Part shown: piece after piece, positions 45,237 to 53,389 of the stretch | Numbering within the stretch: position 1 is the first letter of the stretch | Layout: every line of letters begins with the position of its first letter | DNA from: Pseudomonadota bacterium | GTDB lineage: Bacteria; Pseudomonadota; Alphaproteobacteria; Sphingomonadales; Sphingomonadaceae | Direction: 5' to 3' | NCBI GenBank assembly: GCA_023433445.1 | Contig: JAEZCS010000058.1 | Coordinates: forward strand, 1-64,000 | Length of the DNA stretch: 64,000 bases | Position numbers and translations under genes: made by a program | Notes under the pieces: model-generated | Database searches by the model: none | Told to the model about the DNA's origin: nothing | What the model saw: the letters and a program-made list of their open reading frames with translations, nothing else

Positions 45237-46853
45237 CTAAAGAGACGGACATTTTGCTTCTGAGGCTGGGGCAGCAGAGGGCCAACGCAGGAGAAGTCCA
45301 CCGATCCTTTCTTCCTGAGGATAGGCCGACAGGATCGCTGCAGCTACCGGGGGATTGTAGCGAGCCAGGAACGGCGACCGGTCCGTTTTCCCTTCGATCA
45401 CGAACAAGCCGAAACAATGGGCACGTATCAGCTTGGCGAAAGCAAGTTGGTCATATTTGCCCAGTTGCCCAAGTTCGGCAGTTATAGCTGATTCCCATTC
45501 GACATTCCTGCCAGCCCGAATGAGCAACGTCATGTCATCAGAAATGGTTGGTCGCGTGGACGACGCAATCCTCTCTACAATGCGGCTGCGCGCTTTGGTT
45601 TGCTGCTCCACCACCTGCATACCGGGAAAATATATGGGCAAGACGGCCAATTGCAGAGGCAGAGCGACAAGGGCGAGCGCCACAAGGATCGGTGACAACC
45701 TCGGTGCAAGAGGTGTGGGGCCCATCGCCCGCACTACCAAAGGGGCGAGCGCCAGCCCCGCAAAGATTGCGACCACGGAGAACCATTCGATCATATAGTT
45801 GAAACTGGCCCCCGATTTCAGGATCCCCAGCAGCATAATCGTCTTCAGCCCAAGGAAAATCAGCAGCATCAGTACGGCGATCATGGTCCGGTCCCGAGCC
45901 AGAACCTCGAGGCCTAAGGTAGGTGAGCCGCTTCCAGCAAGATTCCTACGAATAGCCCGCCAGCTTGTCCCAACACCCAGAATCGATAGCAGGATTAGCG
46001 CCATGTGCATGACTAGCTGCGGGAACAGGATGTCGCCGAACGACGATGGCATGAAGCGATTGATGTTATAAGACAGGATATGCGTCAGAAACCCGCCATC
46101 TGTGGCCAAGCTCAACCATGCGAGCGCCAGCAGGCCGAATAAGAGGGAAACGATGATACCACGTACAGCCAGCCCCGGACGCACCAGCAGCAGCACCGAA
46201 AAAGCCGCCATGGGCGCTGCGATCGATATCTGCTTTGTATAAACCGACAGGAGGAACATTGCTGCCGCGCCGTATATGCACGCGGGGCGATCAAGCGCAC
46301 GCAAGGCGAGTAACATGCCTCCCAAGGCCAACGCACCTGACAACATGTCTACCCGCATCAAGGGGGTCCAGACCAATACGGGATAGCTGGTGAGGAAGAA
46401 CAATCCGGCCATTGTTGCACAGATGACCCGGACGCGATTCTCCACCTCCGCGGGCATCGCGCGCGCCGCCAGCAGTCCCACCATATAGACGGTGGCAAAG
46501 GAGGAAAAAATCGAGACGAGCCGGCCTGCTACCAGTTGATCTGCGCCTGTGAGCCCCGCCAGCGCGGCTGACGTCATGTGATAGACAGGAGGATAGTGAT
46601 AGACGATCGCTGGATAGACCTGAAGCGGGCCATAGGCAGTGCCGCCCACCATGTCCCGCATCTGCTGCCAGACAATGCCTTCGCCGTAATCAAGCGCGTA
46701 GGGGTAGAAGAGGACAGCCTTCAGATAGGCTAGCAACTCGCCAGCATGCCAGATCATGATGGCCAAGAGGATGCTGAACCCAGCAACAAGCAGGACCATA
46801 GTCCGATCGGGAGCTACGCCCGTGTTTCGAGCGATTCTCACGCCTTTAGCCAC
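45237..46853 (-). CDS. multi-pass membrane protein, ArnT/GT-C-like
   Basis: 538 residues, about 11 hydrophobic segments. PYALDYGEGIVWQQMRDMVG in the first large loop has the acidic residue pattern (Asp/Glu after a membrane segment) of GT-C enzymes, followed by VYPAIVYHYPPVYHMTSAAL. These use polyprenyl-phosphate sugars. GTG at 46853 overlaps the upstream methyltransferase by 8 bp (GTGGCTAA). Acceptor and donor are unknown; the product of the GtrB-like protein is a likely donor. Confidence 0.75.
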   Translation of the reverse strand: MAKGVRIARNTGVAPDRTMVLLVAGFSILLAIMIWHAGELLAYLKAVLFYPYALDYGEGIVWQQMRDMVGGTAYGPLQVYPAIVYHYPPVYHMTSAALAGLTGADQLVAGRLVSIFSSFATVYMVGLLAARAMPAEVENRVRVICATMAGLFFLTSYPVLVWTPLMRVDMLSGALALGGMLLALRALDRPACIYGAAAMFLLSVYTKQISIAAPMAAFSVLLLVRPGLAVRGIIVSLLFGLLALAWLSLATDGGFLTHILSYNINRFMPSSFGDILFPQLVMHMALILLSILGVGTSWRAIRRNLAGSGSPTLGLEVLARDRTMIAVLMLLIFLGLKTIMLLGILKSGASFNYMIEWFSVVAIFAGLALAPLVVRAMGPTPLAPRLSPILVALALVALPLQLAVLPIYFPGMQVVEQQTKARSRIVERIASSTRPTISDDMTLLIRAGRNVEWESAITAELGQLGKYDQLAFAKLIRAHCFGLFVIEGKTDRSPFLARYNPPVAAAILSAYPQEERIGGLLLRWPSAAPASEAKCPSL

Positions 46854-47493
46854 GATGTTTCGCCGGACGCGCCACGATCAGCATCTGTTTGCCCATCGGT
46901 TTGACGGGTGAGCGCAGATAGGCGCCTACCAGCATCTTCCATGTGGGAAGGCGCGATTTGATGCTGAGTGGCAGGAAACGCGGATGCACTTCCAGAACTT
47001 CCCATCCGTGCGCCGTCATCAGGTCAGCCAGACTGATGTGCGAGTAGGCGGTAACATGCGTGTAATCATCGAAATATTCGCGGAAGGCATAGCGGTAATT
47101 GGGCTGGAGGATGGTGAGCCTGCCTCGATCCGATAATTTCGTCTCGAGCGAAGAGAGGACGTTAACCAGTTCCTGCTGCGACAGATGTTCGAACAAATTG
47201 GAAGCAAACGCGAAATCGACGGTACCATCCTGAATGGCTGTCAGATCCTCGGCAGGGCCAATGATTGTCTCCACATCCGACGTCACGTGCTGACGCATGC
47301 CCGGCCACATATCGAGTGCGATCCTGCGCGATGCAGTCACACTATTGATAAAGTCCCCATAGCCCGCTCCCAAATCGAGCACGCAATCCGCTGGCGTGAT
47401 GCGATAGCGGAAATAATAGTGCCACAGAGCGCCCCACACACCGGCGCGGCGCGCGTCGGCTGTCAGACGGGATTCATGATAATTGCCGGTCAT
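46846..47493 (-). CDS. SAM-dependent methyltransferase
   Basis: 215 residues. CVLDLGAGYGDFINSVTA is motif I, FAFASNLFEHLSQQELVNVL and GRLTILQPNYRYAF form the later motifs, and FDDYTHVTAYSHISL is conserved in methyltransferases of polysaccharide loci. The ATG at 47493 overlaps the GT2 stop (ATGA); an in-frame extension to 47730 would be antisense-like noise over the GT2 gene. Substrate unknown. Confidence 0.85.
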   Translation of the reverse strand: MTGNYHESRLTADARRAGVWGALWHYYFRYRITPADCVLDLGAGYGDFINSVTASRRIALDMWPGMRQHVTSDVETIIGPAEDLTAIQDGTVDFAFASNLFEHLSQQELVNVLSSLETKLSDRGRLTILQPNYRYAFREYFDDYTHVTAYSHISLADLMTAHGWEVLEVHPRFLPLSIKSRLPTWKMLVGAYLRSPVKPMGKQMLIVARPAKHRG

Positions 47494-48485
47494 GCATAGC
47501 GCTTCCAATTGTCGAGCATGCCGAAAATCATGCGCATGCCCACCGAAAAACCGCGCCAGTTGTTGACGTTGCCGCCCTTGCTGACCCCAACCCGCGGATG
47601 GAAAGTGATGGGGCACTCGAGCAGGACCAGTCCGTTGCCGAGCGCGGTATCGAGGAAATGGGCGTTGAATTCGAGATTTACCGCAGGCTTCAGGCTGCCG
47701 AGCAGGGGGATCAGGGATTCCCGTCGGCACAGCTTGTAGGTCGTGCCGACATCGGTGATCGTGCCGCGGCCCAAATGCTTCGCTTCCAGGAGCTTGCCGA
47801 CAAAGATATTGCCGTAATACATGAAGGTGGAAAGCTGCGTGAAGTACTGGCGCAGAGGCTCAACCGTCCTTGTGCCATTTACTATGTCGGCATGTGGCGC
47901 ATAGGCCAGCAGCTTTTCTATGTCATAGGCGCGAAAGGTGCTGTCGCCTTCGCATAGGACAACAAATTCGGTATCCTCGAACTTCACCGCTTCTGAAAGG
48001 CAGCGAAAGACACAACGGCCATAGCCCGGCGCCAATTCGTTGAAGGTGATAGCGCCTGCACTTTCCGCCCGCTGGAAAGTGCGGTCGCTGCTGTTGTTGC
48101 TGACAACAATCACGCGCTCCACCAGTGGATGATCCAGAAAATCCCTGACCGCAGGCGCGATACTATCCTCATCATTATAGGCCGTCAGCGCCACGGTTAC
48201 GCGACGTCGACTGACAGGCTGAAAGCGGACGGGTTCATTGGGCTTCTTGCCTCCGAACAGGAAGAGGAGATCGAAGAGAGCAAAGGCTAGTCCCAGCACG
48301 ATCGGAACGCCACTGTACCATACAAGCCAGGCAGAAACCGGATCGAGCAGATCACGCAGGCCTAGTAAATACCGGGGAAAAACCAGCAGAACGCCGATTA
48401 GATAGGCACCGAAGCCGAGGATCAACAACAAGACGCCATAGAGCAGAAAGGGCGTATGATTATTCTGTTTCGTGGCGTTCTTCAT
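47490..48485 (-). CDS. membrane-anchored GT2 glycosyltransferase
   Basis: 331 residues. Two N-terminal membrane segments (about 13-37 and 55-77) precede a GT2 domain: RVTVALTAYNDEDSIAPAVR, VIVVSNNSSDRTF, FVVLCEGDSTFRAYD (DxD-like EGDS) and NVNNWRGFSVGMRMIF. The order membrane-then-catalytic is unlike the GtrB-like protein and resembles dolichol-P-sugar synthase relatives. Start at 48485 (MKNATKQNN). Coupled to the methyltransferase downstream. Confidence 0.85.
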   Translation of the reverse strand: MKNATKQNNHTPFLLYGVLLLILGFGAYLIGVLLVFPRYLLGLRDLLDPVSAWLVWYSGVPIVLGLAFALFDLLFLFGGKKPNEPVRFQPVSRRRVTVALTAYNDEDSIAPAVRDFLDHPLVERVIVVSNNSSDRTFQRAESAGAITFNELAPGYGRCVFRCLSEAVKFEDTEFVVLCEGDSTFRAYDIEKLLAYAPHADIVNGTRTVEPLRQYFTQLSTFMYYGNIFVGKLLEAKHLGRGTITDVGTTYKLCRRESLIPLLGSLKPAVNLEFNAHFLDTALGNGLVLLECPITFHPRVGVSKGGNVNNWRGFSVGMRMIFGMLDNWKRYA

Positions 48486-48558
48486 TGTGCCCCCAGCCAA
48501 TGGTGCTGAAGACACTTAAATTTCATATGGTTAATTATGCGTAATGAGGCTGCAATTC

Positions 48559-48957
48559 TCAGGCGGTCCGAAAGACCCAATGGCGCGCGACGAGGAATGT
48601 CATGAAGGGAGTGGCGGCGATCATCAATATGATCGGGGTCCAGCTTGCCAAACCCAACCTGCCGGTCAACAGCCAGACCCACAGTGAGTTAAGCCCGAAG
48701 GCAGCGACCGACATCACCAAATATCGTACCATGCTGGGGAAATTGATGTTGCTCTGCCGAAAACTGTAGAGCCGGTGCATCTGATAGCCCAAAGCCAGTT
48801 GCGTGGTATAGGCCACGTAATTGGCTAGCAGCGGCGCCCAGCCTAGCAAGACCGCGCACATATAATAGGTCGCAACTGCAACCAGTGCGACGCCGCCACC
48901 ATTAATGGCAAAGCGGAGAAACGCCGCCCAGCAAGACTGGCTCAAAATGGCCCTCAT
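48559..48957 (-). CDS. GtrA-family flippase-like membrane protein
   Basis: 132 residues with four membrane segments and the GtrA pattern: AAFLRFAINGGGVALVAVAT, LANYVAYTTQLALGYQMHRLY (F-x-x-x-R region YSFRQSN) and a fourth helix before ARHWVFRT. GtrA proteins are thought to flip polyprenyl-phosphate-linked sugars to the periplasmic face. This links the cytosolic GtrB-like enzyme to the GT-C membrane enzymes of this module. Confidence 0.88.
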   Translation of the reverse strand: MRAILSQSCWAAFLRFAINGGGVALVAVATYYMCAVLLGWAPLLANYVAYTTQLALGYQMHRLYSFRQSNINFPSMVRYLVMSVAAFGLNSLWVWLLTGRLGLASWTPIILMIAATPFMTFLVARHWVFRTA

Positions 48958-49039
48958 GACGATATCATGAATAGGGAAGCAGCGTTAACGGCTCGTTGAT
49001 ATACTCCTGCAGCAAACCGCTCGTCGACTTGTTCCATTC

Positions 49040-49067
49040 GGTATCTTTCAGATACTAGATGGATACT
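49040..49067. promoter_or_regulatory. GATA-heptad cluster f
   Basis: AGATACC on the other strand (49040-49046), AGATACT (49050-49056) directly followed by AGATGGA (49057-49063), and GGATACT (49061-49067). AGATACTAGAT is shared exactly with the parA-upstream cluster b. It lies between two minus-strand membrane protein genes. Confidence 0.5.
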
Positions 49068-49090
49068 ATTCAAACTAATTGCTGCGATGC

Positions 49091-50674
49091 TTATACAGCT
49101 GGAACGAAATTCGGGCATTCCGGGTCATAATGCGCCGGTTCACGAGGCGTGATGCGATCATAGGCATAAAACCAAGGCGTTGGTTTCCGTTCGCGATAAT
49201 TATGCCCCAGATAAGAGCGGATATCCGCACGGCGCAGGAAAAACGCCCGAACATCGAAGCTTGATGGCTGATATGTGTAATTGGCGCGGCGCTCGAACAG
49301 GATCAAGGCAGGCGAGGAACAGCGTATTTCCAGCGCTGCTTCTTCCTGCACCCGCTTCGCCAAGGCGCGTAGCGGCCCTGGATTGGGGCCAATTACCTCA
49401 CCATGCGCTATCGCCGGTATCATCCAGTAAGCATAGAGGCGCGATGGCCAGGCAAGTCCATGATCTCCAACCGTCGGCCATCCCCACATTGGTTCGCTTG
49501 ACGCAATGAAGACGGGGCTCCCCTCTGGCAATGTAGCCAAAACCGGATCAATCTTGCCCCTGAAGAAGTTAAAATAGGGACCGGTCATGACTGGCATCAA
49601 TATGGGCAGTGCCAGCATGAGCAGTCCAATGCCGGTCGGGATCAACCGACGCATGTCGGCCATCCCCAATCGTACGCCCAGCGCCAATGCCGCCGCGCCC
49701 GTCACAGGCACGCTGTGATAGAGCCACCCCTTGCGCTGAAGAAAATAGGCAAAGCCATAGCCAATGGCGACAATCAGCAGGGTAGAAACCAATGGGTTCG
49801 CTTTCCTGCCGAACGCTCCACCAAAAGTCAGGAAAAATGCGGCGATGAAGGCCCAGATCACGATCCAGGGCCGCAACAATATCGCCTCCCATGATGATTC
49901 AAAGCCGTGGTAAGCCATGCGGACCATCGGCAGATTGTCAGTGAAAAAAGCAGGGGTGAGCAAGATCACCGCGGCTGCATAGACCAAGGCGAAAAGCCCC
50001 AGCGCGACGGTTTCCGGCCGGACAGGGCGCCATTGGGAGCGATTGCACGCGGCTAGCCACAATTCCAGCAACACCGGAATGATCACGAAATAATGCTTTA
50101 ACGCAAATCCGTAAGCGGCTGCGATGCCCACAAGAAGCGCCAATGCCGGGGACACGCCTCCCCCTGTGGTCCGGCGCGCGATCAATGCTGCGTAAGCAAC
50201 AGAGCAAATCAACGTGATATGTTCGCGCTGGCCGAAGTCATAGAGTGGCCCAACCAAGATGAGCCAGAATGACAGGAGCATCACCGCAAGCCGCGCGATT
50301 GGGGATGGAAAGGCCGATAGCCGCCCGATCGCCAGTACAGACAAGGTGGCGAGGCCTATGATTCCGATCACCAGCAGGCGCAGCGGCGGCATGGATAGCC
50401 ATGCCGCGGTGTCCCGCACCGGCATGGCCGACCAGAACCAGAGAGGGGGGTTTACTTCCCACACATCACGGTAGAGCAGCGCGCCATTGATCATCTGGCG
50501 GGCGACCCAAAACTGCCACACGACATCATGCGTGAGCGGAATATCGTATAGCAATATCGCCGAGATGCCGGATACCACGCAAATCAGGATTTCCGGCAGA
50601 TAGCGTTTCGCCCAGGAACCCACCGCACCATCAAGGTCAGTGCGGTACAGCCATTCTAGCAGATTGCTCCTCAT
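49091..50674 (-). CDS. multi-pass membrane protein, putative glycosyltransferase
   Basis: 527 residues with about 11 hydrophobic segments. IPLTHDVVWQFWVARQMING, then ALLYRDVWEVNPPLWFW, is the first periplasmic loop with Asp and the YRDVWE pattern seen in ArnT/PMT-like GT-C proteins. A soluble C-terminal region (about 395-527) contains SSEPMWGWPTVGDHGLAWPS. Donor and acceptor unknown. Transcribed toward the gtrA-led operon but separated from it by cluster f, so it may have its own regulation. Confidence 0.72.
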   Translation of the reverse strand: MRSNLLEWLYRTDLDGAVGSWAKRYLPEILICVVSGISAILLYDIPLTHDVVWQFWVARQMINGALLYRDVWEVNPPLWFWSAMPVRDTAAWLSMPPLRLLVIGIIGLATLSVLAIGRLSAFPSPIARLAVMLLSFWLILVGPLYDFGQREHITLICSVAYAALIARRTTGGGVSPALALLVGIAAAYGFALKHYFVIIPVLLELWLAACNRSQWRPVRPETVALGLFALVYAAAVILLTPAFFTDNLPMVRMAYHGFESSWEAILLRPWIVIWAFIAAFFLTFGGAFGRKANPLVSTLLIVAIGYGFAYFLQRKGWLYHSVPVTGAAALALGVRLGMADMRRLIPTGIGLLMLALPILMPVMTGPYFNFFRGKIDPVLATLPEGSPVFIASSEPMWGWPTVGDHGLAWPSRLYAYWMIPAIAHGEVIGPNPGPLRALAKRVQEEAALEIRCSSPALILFERRANYTYQPSSFDVRAFFLRRADIRSYLGHNYRERKPTPWFYAYDRITPREPAHYDPECPNFVPAV

Positions 50675-50765
50675 GGCAATTTTGTACCAACGGCAAATTG
50701 ATGAATGATAAAGAATAGTTGGTAACCATGGGCGGTCGCTAGGCTAATGCTGCCCCCCAGCAGGT

Positions 50766-50791
50766 GGATAACCGATAGCTATCCAATATCT
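50766..50791. promoter_or_regulatory. GATA-heptad cluster g
   Basis: GGATAAC-CGATAGC are contiguous heptads on the plus strand (50766-50779). On the other strand GGATAGC (50778-50784) and AGATATT (50785-50791) are also contiguous. It lies between the membrane protein gene and the left end of the Tn3-type transposon. It is the rightmost cluster seen. Confidence 0.5.
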
Positions 50792-50928
50792 ACTCTCTGC
50801 GATAATTATCCTGAGCAGCAGCGCGGCATAGATTCCCATGACAAAGAACGAAGCGGCTCATCAAAGAAGGCGCCGAACAGCGCCTTCTCCGCGACAGGAG
50901 CCCTTTCCTCCTTCTGCCACGACTGATA

Positions 50929-50966
50929 GGAGTCGTTTGCGGGAGGGGGCGGAATCCTACGCTAAG
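50929..50966 (+). repeat. left terminal inverted repeat of the Tn3-type element
   Basis: 38 bp, starts GGAGTCGTTTGCGGG and ends ACGCTAAG. It differs from the right repeat at positions 3, 5 and 24. Preceded by the target duplicate TGATA. Confidence 0.93.
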
Positions 50967-50992
50967 CTGTCATCATCCTTGCTTGGCGCGGG

Positions 50993-52522
50993 TCAGTTTT
51001 CTGAGCGATCAGGCTTATCCGGATGGATCTGGATGATGACGCGCCGGTAGCGTGTCAGGGCTGGCGTACCATCATCGGTAATTTGGAGAATTACATGGAT
51101 TTCGCCTGGCTTGCAGGCGGACGTGCAAGTGGATGCGATCCGCGCACGCGGATTGTTCTCATCGGTCAGGCTGACCTTTGGCAGTATCCGACCGAATGTT
51201 GAACCGGCCTCCTGATACACGGACCATCGATAGATGAGGGCCTGCCCTCGATCCTTATCGTAGCTGGCCGAAGCATCAAGGTCGATCACTCCGCCGGGCG
51301 TCAATTGCATGGTGATCGGCGCCAGCCCCTTTGAGCCGTTGACGACCGGCACGGGTGGGTGATTTGCCTCGGCAAACGGCTTGATGGTCCAGTCCATGCG
51401 TGCGGCGAAGTCATTCTGGAAGGCGCTGCGCCAGCGCCAGATCGTGGCCTGGTCCGAACGATGCAGGCGTCCATCGATACCGCCCACTTCGTCGCGTGAA
51501 TCGAGTCCGGCAGAAGGAAAGCCCCCCTGCGTCCAGATCGGCCCGCCGGCCAGCGGATGACGCCGCCATATGTAACGTCCGCCCCATCCACCCCAACCGG
51601 GGCTCATCGCGCTGCCCAGTCCGTTGGGAATCAGGTTGAGGAAGGACGGCGTATCCCCCTCCATAATGGCATAGGCATAGGGATAGCGACCGCCAAGCGG
51701 CCCCTTACGGACGTTCCGCCCCAACCATCCGTTGGTGACGATCGAACTATCCGCGCCATCGCCATTGCGATAGAAGACATCGCCCGAAATGCCTGACCAG
51801 GTTGCCGATCCGTAGTCGAGCACATCGTCCGACGAGGGCGAGACGATATAGCGCAGGTTCGGGAAGCCGCGACGTATCCATAGGCCGGCATCGTCCTGAT
51901 CGGAGATCGAGTAGATTCGTAGCTTCGCCACGAATTTCGCCAGAGCAGCCGGTGTCCTTGTCACACGGACCCTTTCAAGCGCTTCGGCCAGCACATTGGC
52001 GCCGCCCCAGATCGCAACCCAGAGCGGCCTGCCGTCCGCGCGATCGACGGCGGCGATCAGGGCCAAGGCCCCCGACGAGGGGTGCGCGGCGTCGATTGCC
52101 GCCATGCCATAGGCTTTAGGACCAGAGGAGATGCGGGAGCGTAGGTCCGCCGCAGACGGCCATCCCTCCGCATTCTTCAGCAACATCGGTCGCACACTTC
52201 CATATGTGTCGATGATCGACGTTAGCGTCTCGGGATGCGTTTCATTGGGTAAATGGATGGACGTAGTGGCGGCGACCCCCTCGATATCGATTTCATTGGC
52301 GTAGAGGAGCAGACGAATGAACGACATCTGGTCGTCGGGCTCGTTGCCGATGTCGGTGAGTACGAACAGGCGTGATTTGTCTGCATAAGCGTCAGCAGGC
52401 GGAGGCCGCCGTTCAACCGTCCAGGCCGGACCCGAATTGGCAGCGGTGCAAATCACCATTGCGAGTGTTGCGAGGAGCGTCTGTCCACTATTTCGAACCA
52501 CTCGGAGATGGCGTGCCATCAT
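50993..52522 (-). CDS. secreted DUF1593 nucleoside-hydrolase-like protein
   Basis: 509 residues with an N-terminal signal peptide (about residues 12-35, ending near AANSGPAWT). LFVLTDIGNEPDDQMSFIRLLLYANEIDIEG is an Asp-rich metal-binding loop (D-x-x-x-E-P-D-D) like that of nucleoside hydrolases. WVAIWGGANVLAEAL, PYAYAIMEGDTPSFL and a C-terminal Ig-like region (LDASASYDKDRGQALIYRWS) are typical of DUF1593. Related proteins are associated with plant polysaccharide utilisation. It lies 27 bp inside the left transposon end as passenger cargo. Substrate unproven. Confidence 0.85.
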   Translation of the reverse strand: MMARHLRVVRNSGQTLLATLAMVICTAANSGPAWTVERRPPPADAYADKSRLFVLTDIGNEPDDQMSFIRLLLYANEIDIEGVAATTSIHLPNETHPETLTSIIDTYGSVRPMLLKNAEGWPSAADLRSRISSGPKAYGMAAIDAAHPSSGALALIAAVDRADGRPLWVAIWGGANVLAEALERVRVTRTPAALAKFVAKLRIYSISDQDDAGLWIRRGFPNLRYIVSPSSDDVLDYGSATWSGISGDVFYRNGDGADSSIVTNGWLGRNVRKGPLGGRYPYAYAIMEGDTPSFLNLIPNGLGSAMSPGWGGWGGRYIWRRHPLAGGPIWTQGGFPSAGLDSRDEVGGIDGRLHRSDQATIWRWRSAFQNDFAARMDWTIKPFAEANHPPVPVVNGSKGLAPITMQLTPGGVIDLDASASYDKDRGQALIYRWSVYQEAGSTFGRILPKVSLTDENNPRARIASTCTSACKPGEIHVILQITDDGTPALTRYRRVIIQIHPDKPDRSEN

Positions 52523-52566
52523 TATTTTGTTCCTTCATCGATGACCAGTAAGTCCTTGGCCGACAT
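52522..52566 (-). CDS. 14-codon ORF resembling the N-terminus of an FGGY sugar kinase
   Basis: AAAAGGAG lies 5-6 bases upstream of an ATG at 52566 that opens MSAKDLLVIDEGTK and stops. The stop overlaps the DUF1593 start (TAATG), so both would be translationally coupled. The pattern LxxIDEGT is the beginning of FGGY carbohydrate kinases (phosphate-binding loop start). It is best seen as the remnant of a kinase gene deleted when the passenger was captured, now acting as a leader. Function is inferred. Confidence 0.45.
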   Translation of the reverse strand: MSAKDLLVIDEGTK

Positions 52567-52643
52567 GTCACTACTCCTTTTAATGCCATGCTGGTTCATG
52601 CATCGGACGTTACCTGAGCGAGAGGGCGCCTCGGGGTTCATTC

Positions 52644-53264
52644 TTATTCTATCGCTATGCCGAGGACGCGCTTTCCGTAAATCCTCAACTCGCCTTTAGG
52701 GCCGACGTAACGGTATAGCGTGACGCGCTCGATCCCGAGTTCCTTGCAGAGATCGGAGACGGAGGTGTCGCGCTGGGCCATGGCGGCCTGGGCCAGACGC
52801 ACCTGCGCCTTGGAGAGAGCGAATTTGCGTCCGCCCTTGCGGCCGCGCGCGCGGGCCGCGGCGAGGCCCGCCATGGTGCGTTCGCGGATCATATCCCGCT
52901 CGAACTCCGCCAAGGTGGCGAAAATGCCGAACACCATGCGGCCTGATGGCGTGGTGTTGTCAATCTGCGCTCCCTTGCCGGTGAGGACGCGCAAGCCGAT
53001 GCCGCGATGCGACAGGTTCTGCACAGTGCTGACCAAGTGGGTGAGCGTTCGACCGAGCCGGTCGAGTTTCCAAACGATCAGAATATCGCCATCGCGCAGC
53101 GATTTGAGGCAGGCGGCGAGACCTGGGCGATCATCGCGGCTGCCGGATGCGCGATCGTCATAGATATTCTCGGGCTCGACGCCGGCAGCGCGAAGGGCAT
53201 CATGCTGCAGGTCGAGCGACTGCGAGCCATCGGCTTTCGACACGCGGGCGTAGCCGATCAGCAT
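52644..53264 (-). CDS. tnpR: Tn3-type serine resolvase
   Basis: 206 residues. The catalytic Ser9 is in IGYARVSKADGSQ; IVWKLDRLGRTLTHLV and GRMVFGIFATLAEFERDMIRE are conserved resolvase segments. The C-terminal HTH is RDTSVSDLCKELGIERVTLY. It resolves cointegrates at the res site. Divergent from tnpA across a 125-bp region. Confidence 0.95.
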   Translation of the reverse strand: MLIGYARVSKADGSQSLDLQHDALRAAGVEPENIYDDRASGSRDDRPGLAACLKSLRDGDILIVWKLDRLGRTLTHLVSTVQNLSHRGIGLRVLTGKGAQIDNTTPSGRMVFGIFATLAEFERDMIRERTMAGLAAARARGRKGGRKFALSKAQVRLAQAAMAQRDTSVSDLCKELGIERVTLYRYVGPKGELRIYGKRVLGIAIE

Positions 53265-53389
53265 GGATCACAAACGAAGGTTTGAGGTGGCGGGGCGAGC
53301 ATAGGCATTTGACTACGCCATGGCGTATCTCAACCAGCATCGCAATCAAGCTATCTCAAAGATTGAGACGGAAAGAAAAAGGAACATGC
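53265..53389. promoter_or_regulatory. tnpR-tnpA intergenic region, putative res site
   Basis: A 125-bp divergent gap of the kind that holds res and both promoters in Tn3-family elements. It contains a perfect 14-bp palindrome TACGCCATGGCGTA (53313-53326, approximate) and the near-repeat TATCTCAA. Subsites were not resolved further. Confidence 0.55.

Noticed and set aside
47494..47730. 79-residue N-terminal extension of the methyltransferase at 46846-47493.
   Set aside because: The extension overlaps the GT2 coding region in another frame and is Arg/Gln/Pro rich; ATG at 47493 overlaps the GT2 stop.
53147..53389. Longer tnpA start at 53147.
   Set aside because: It overlaps the resolvase gene and the res region; the Tn3 transposase family begins at MPRRVTLTDRQ.
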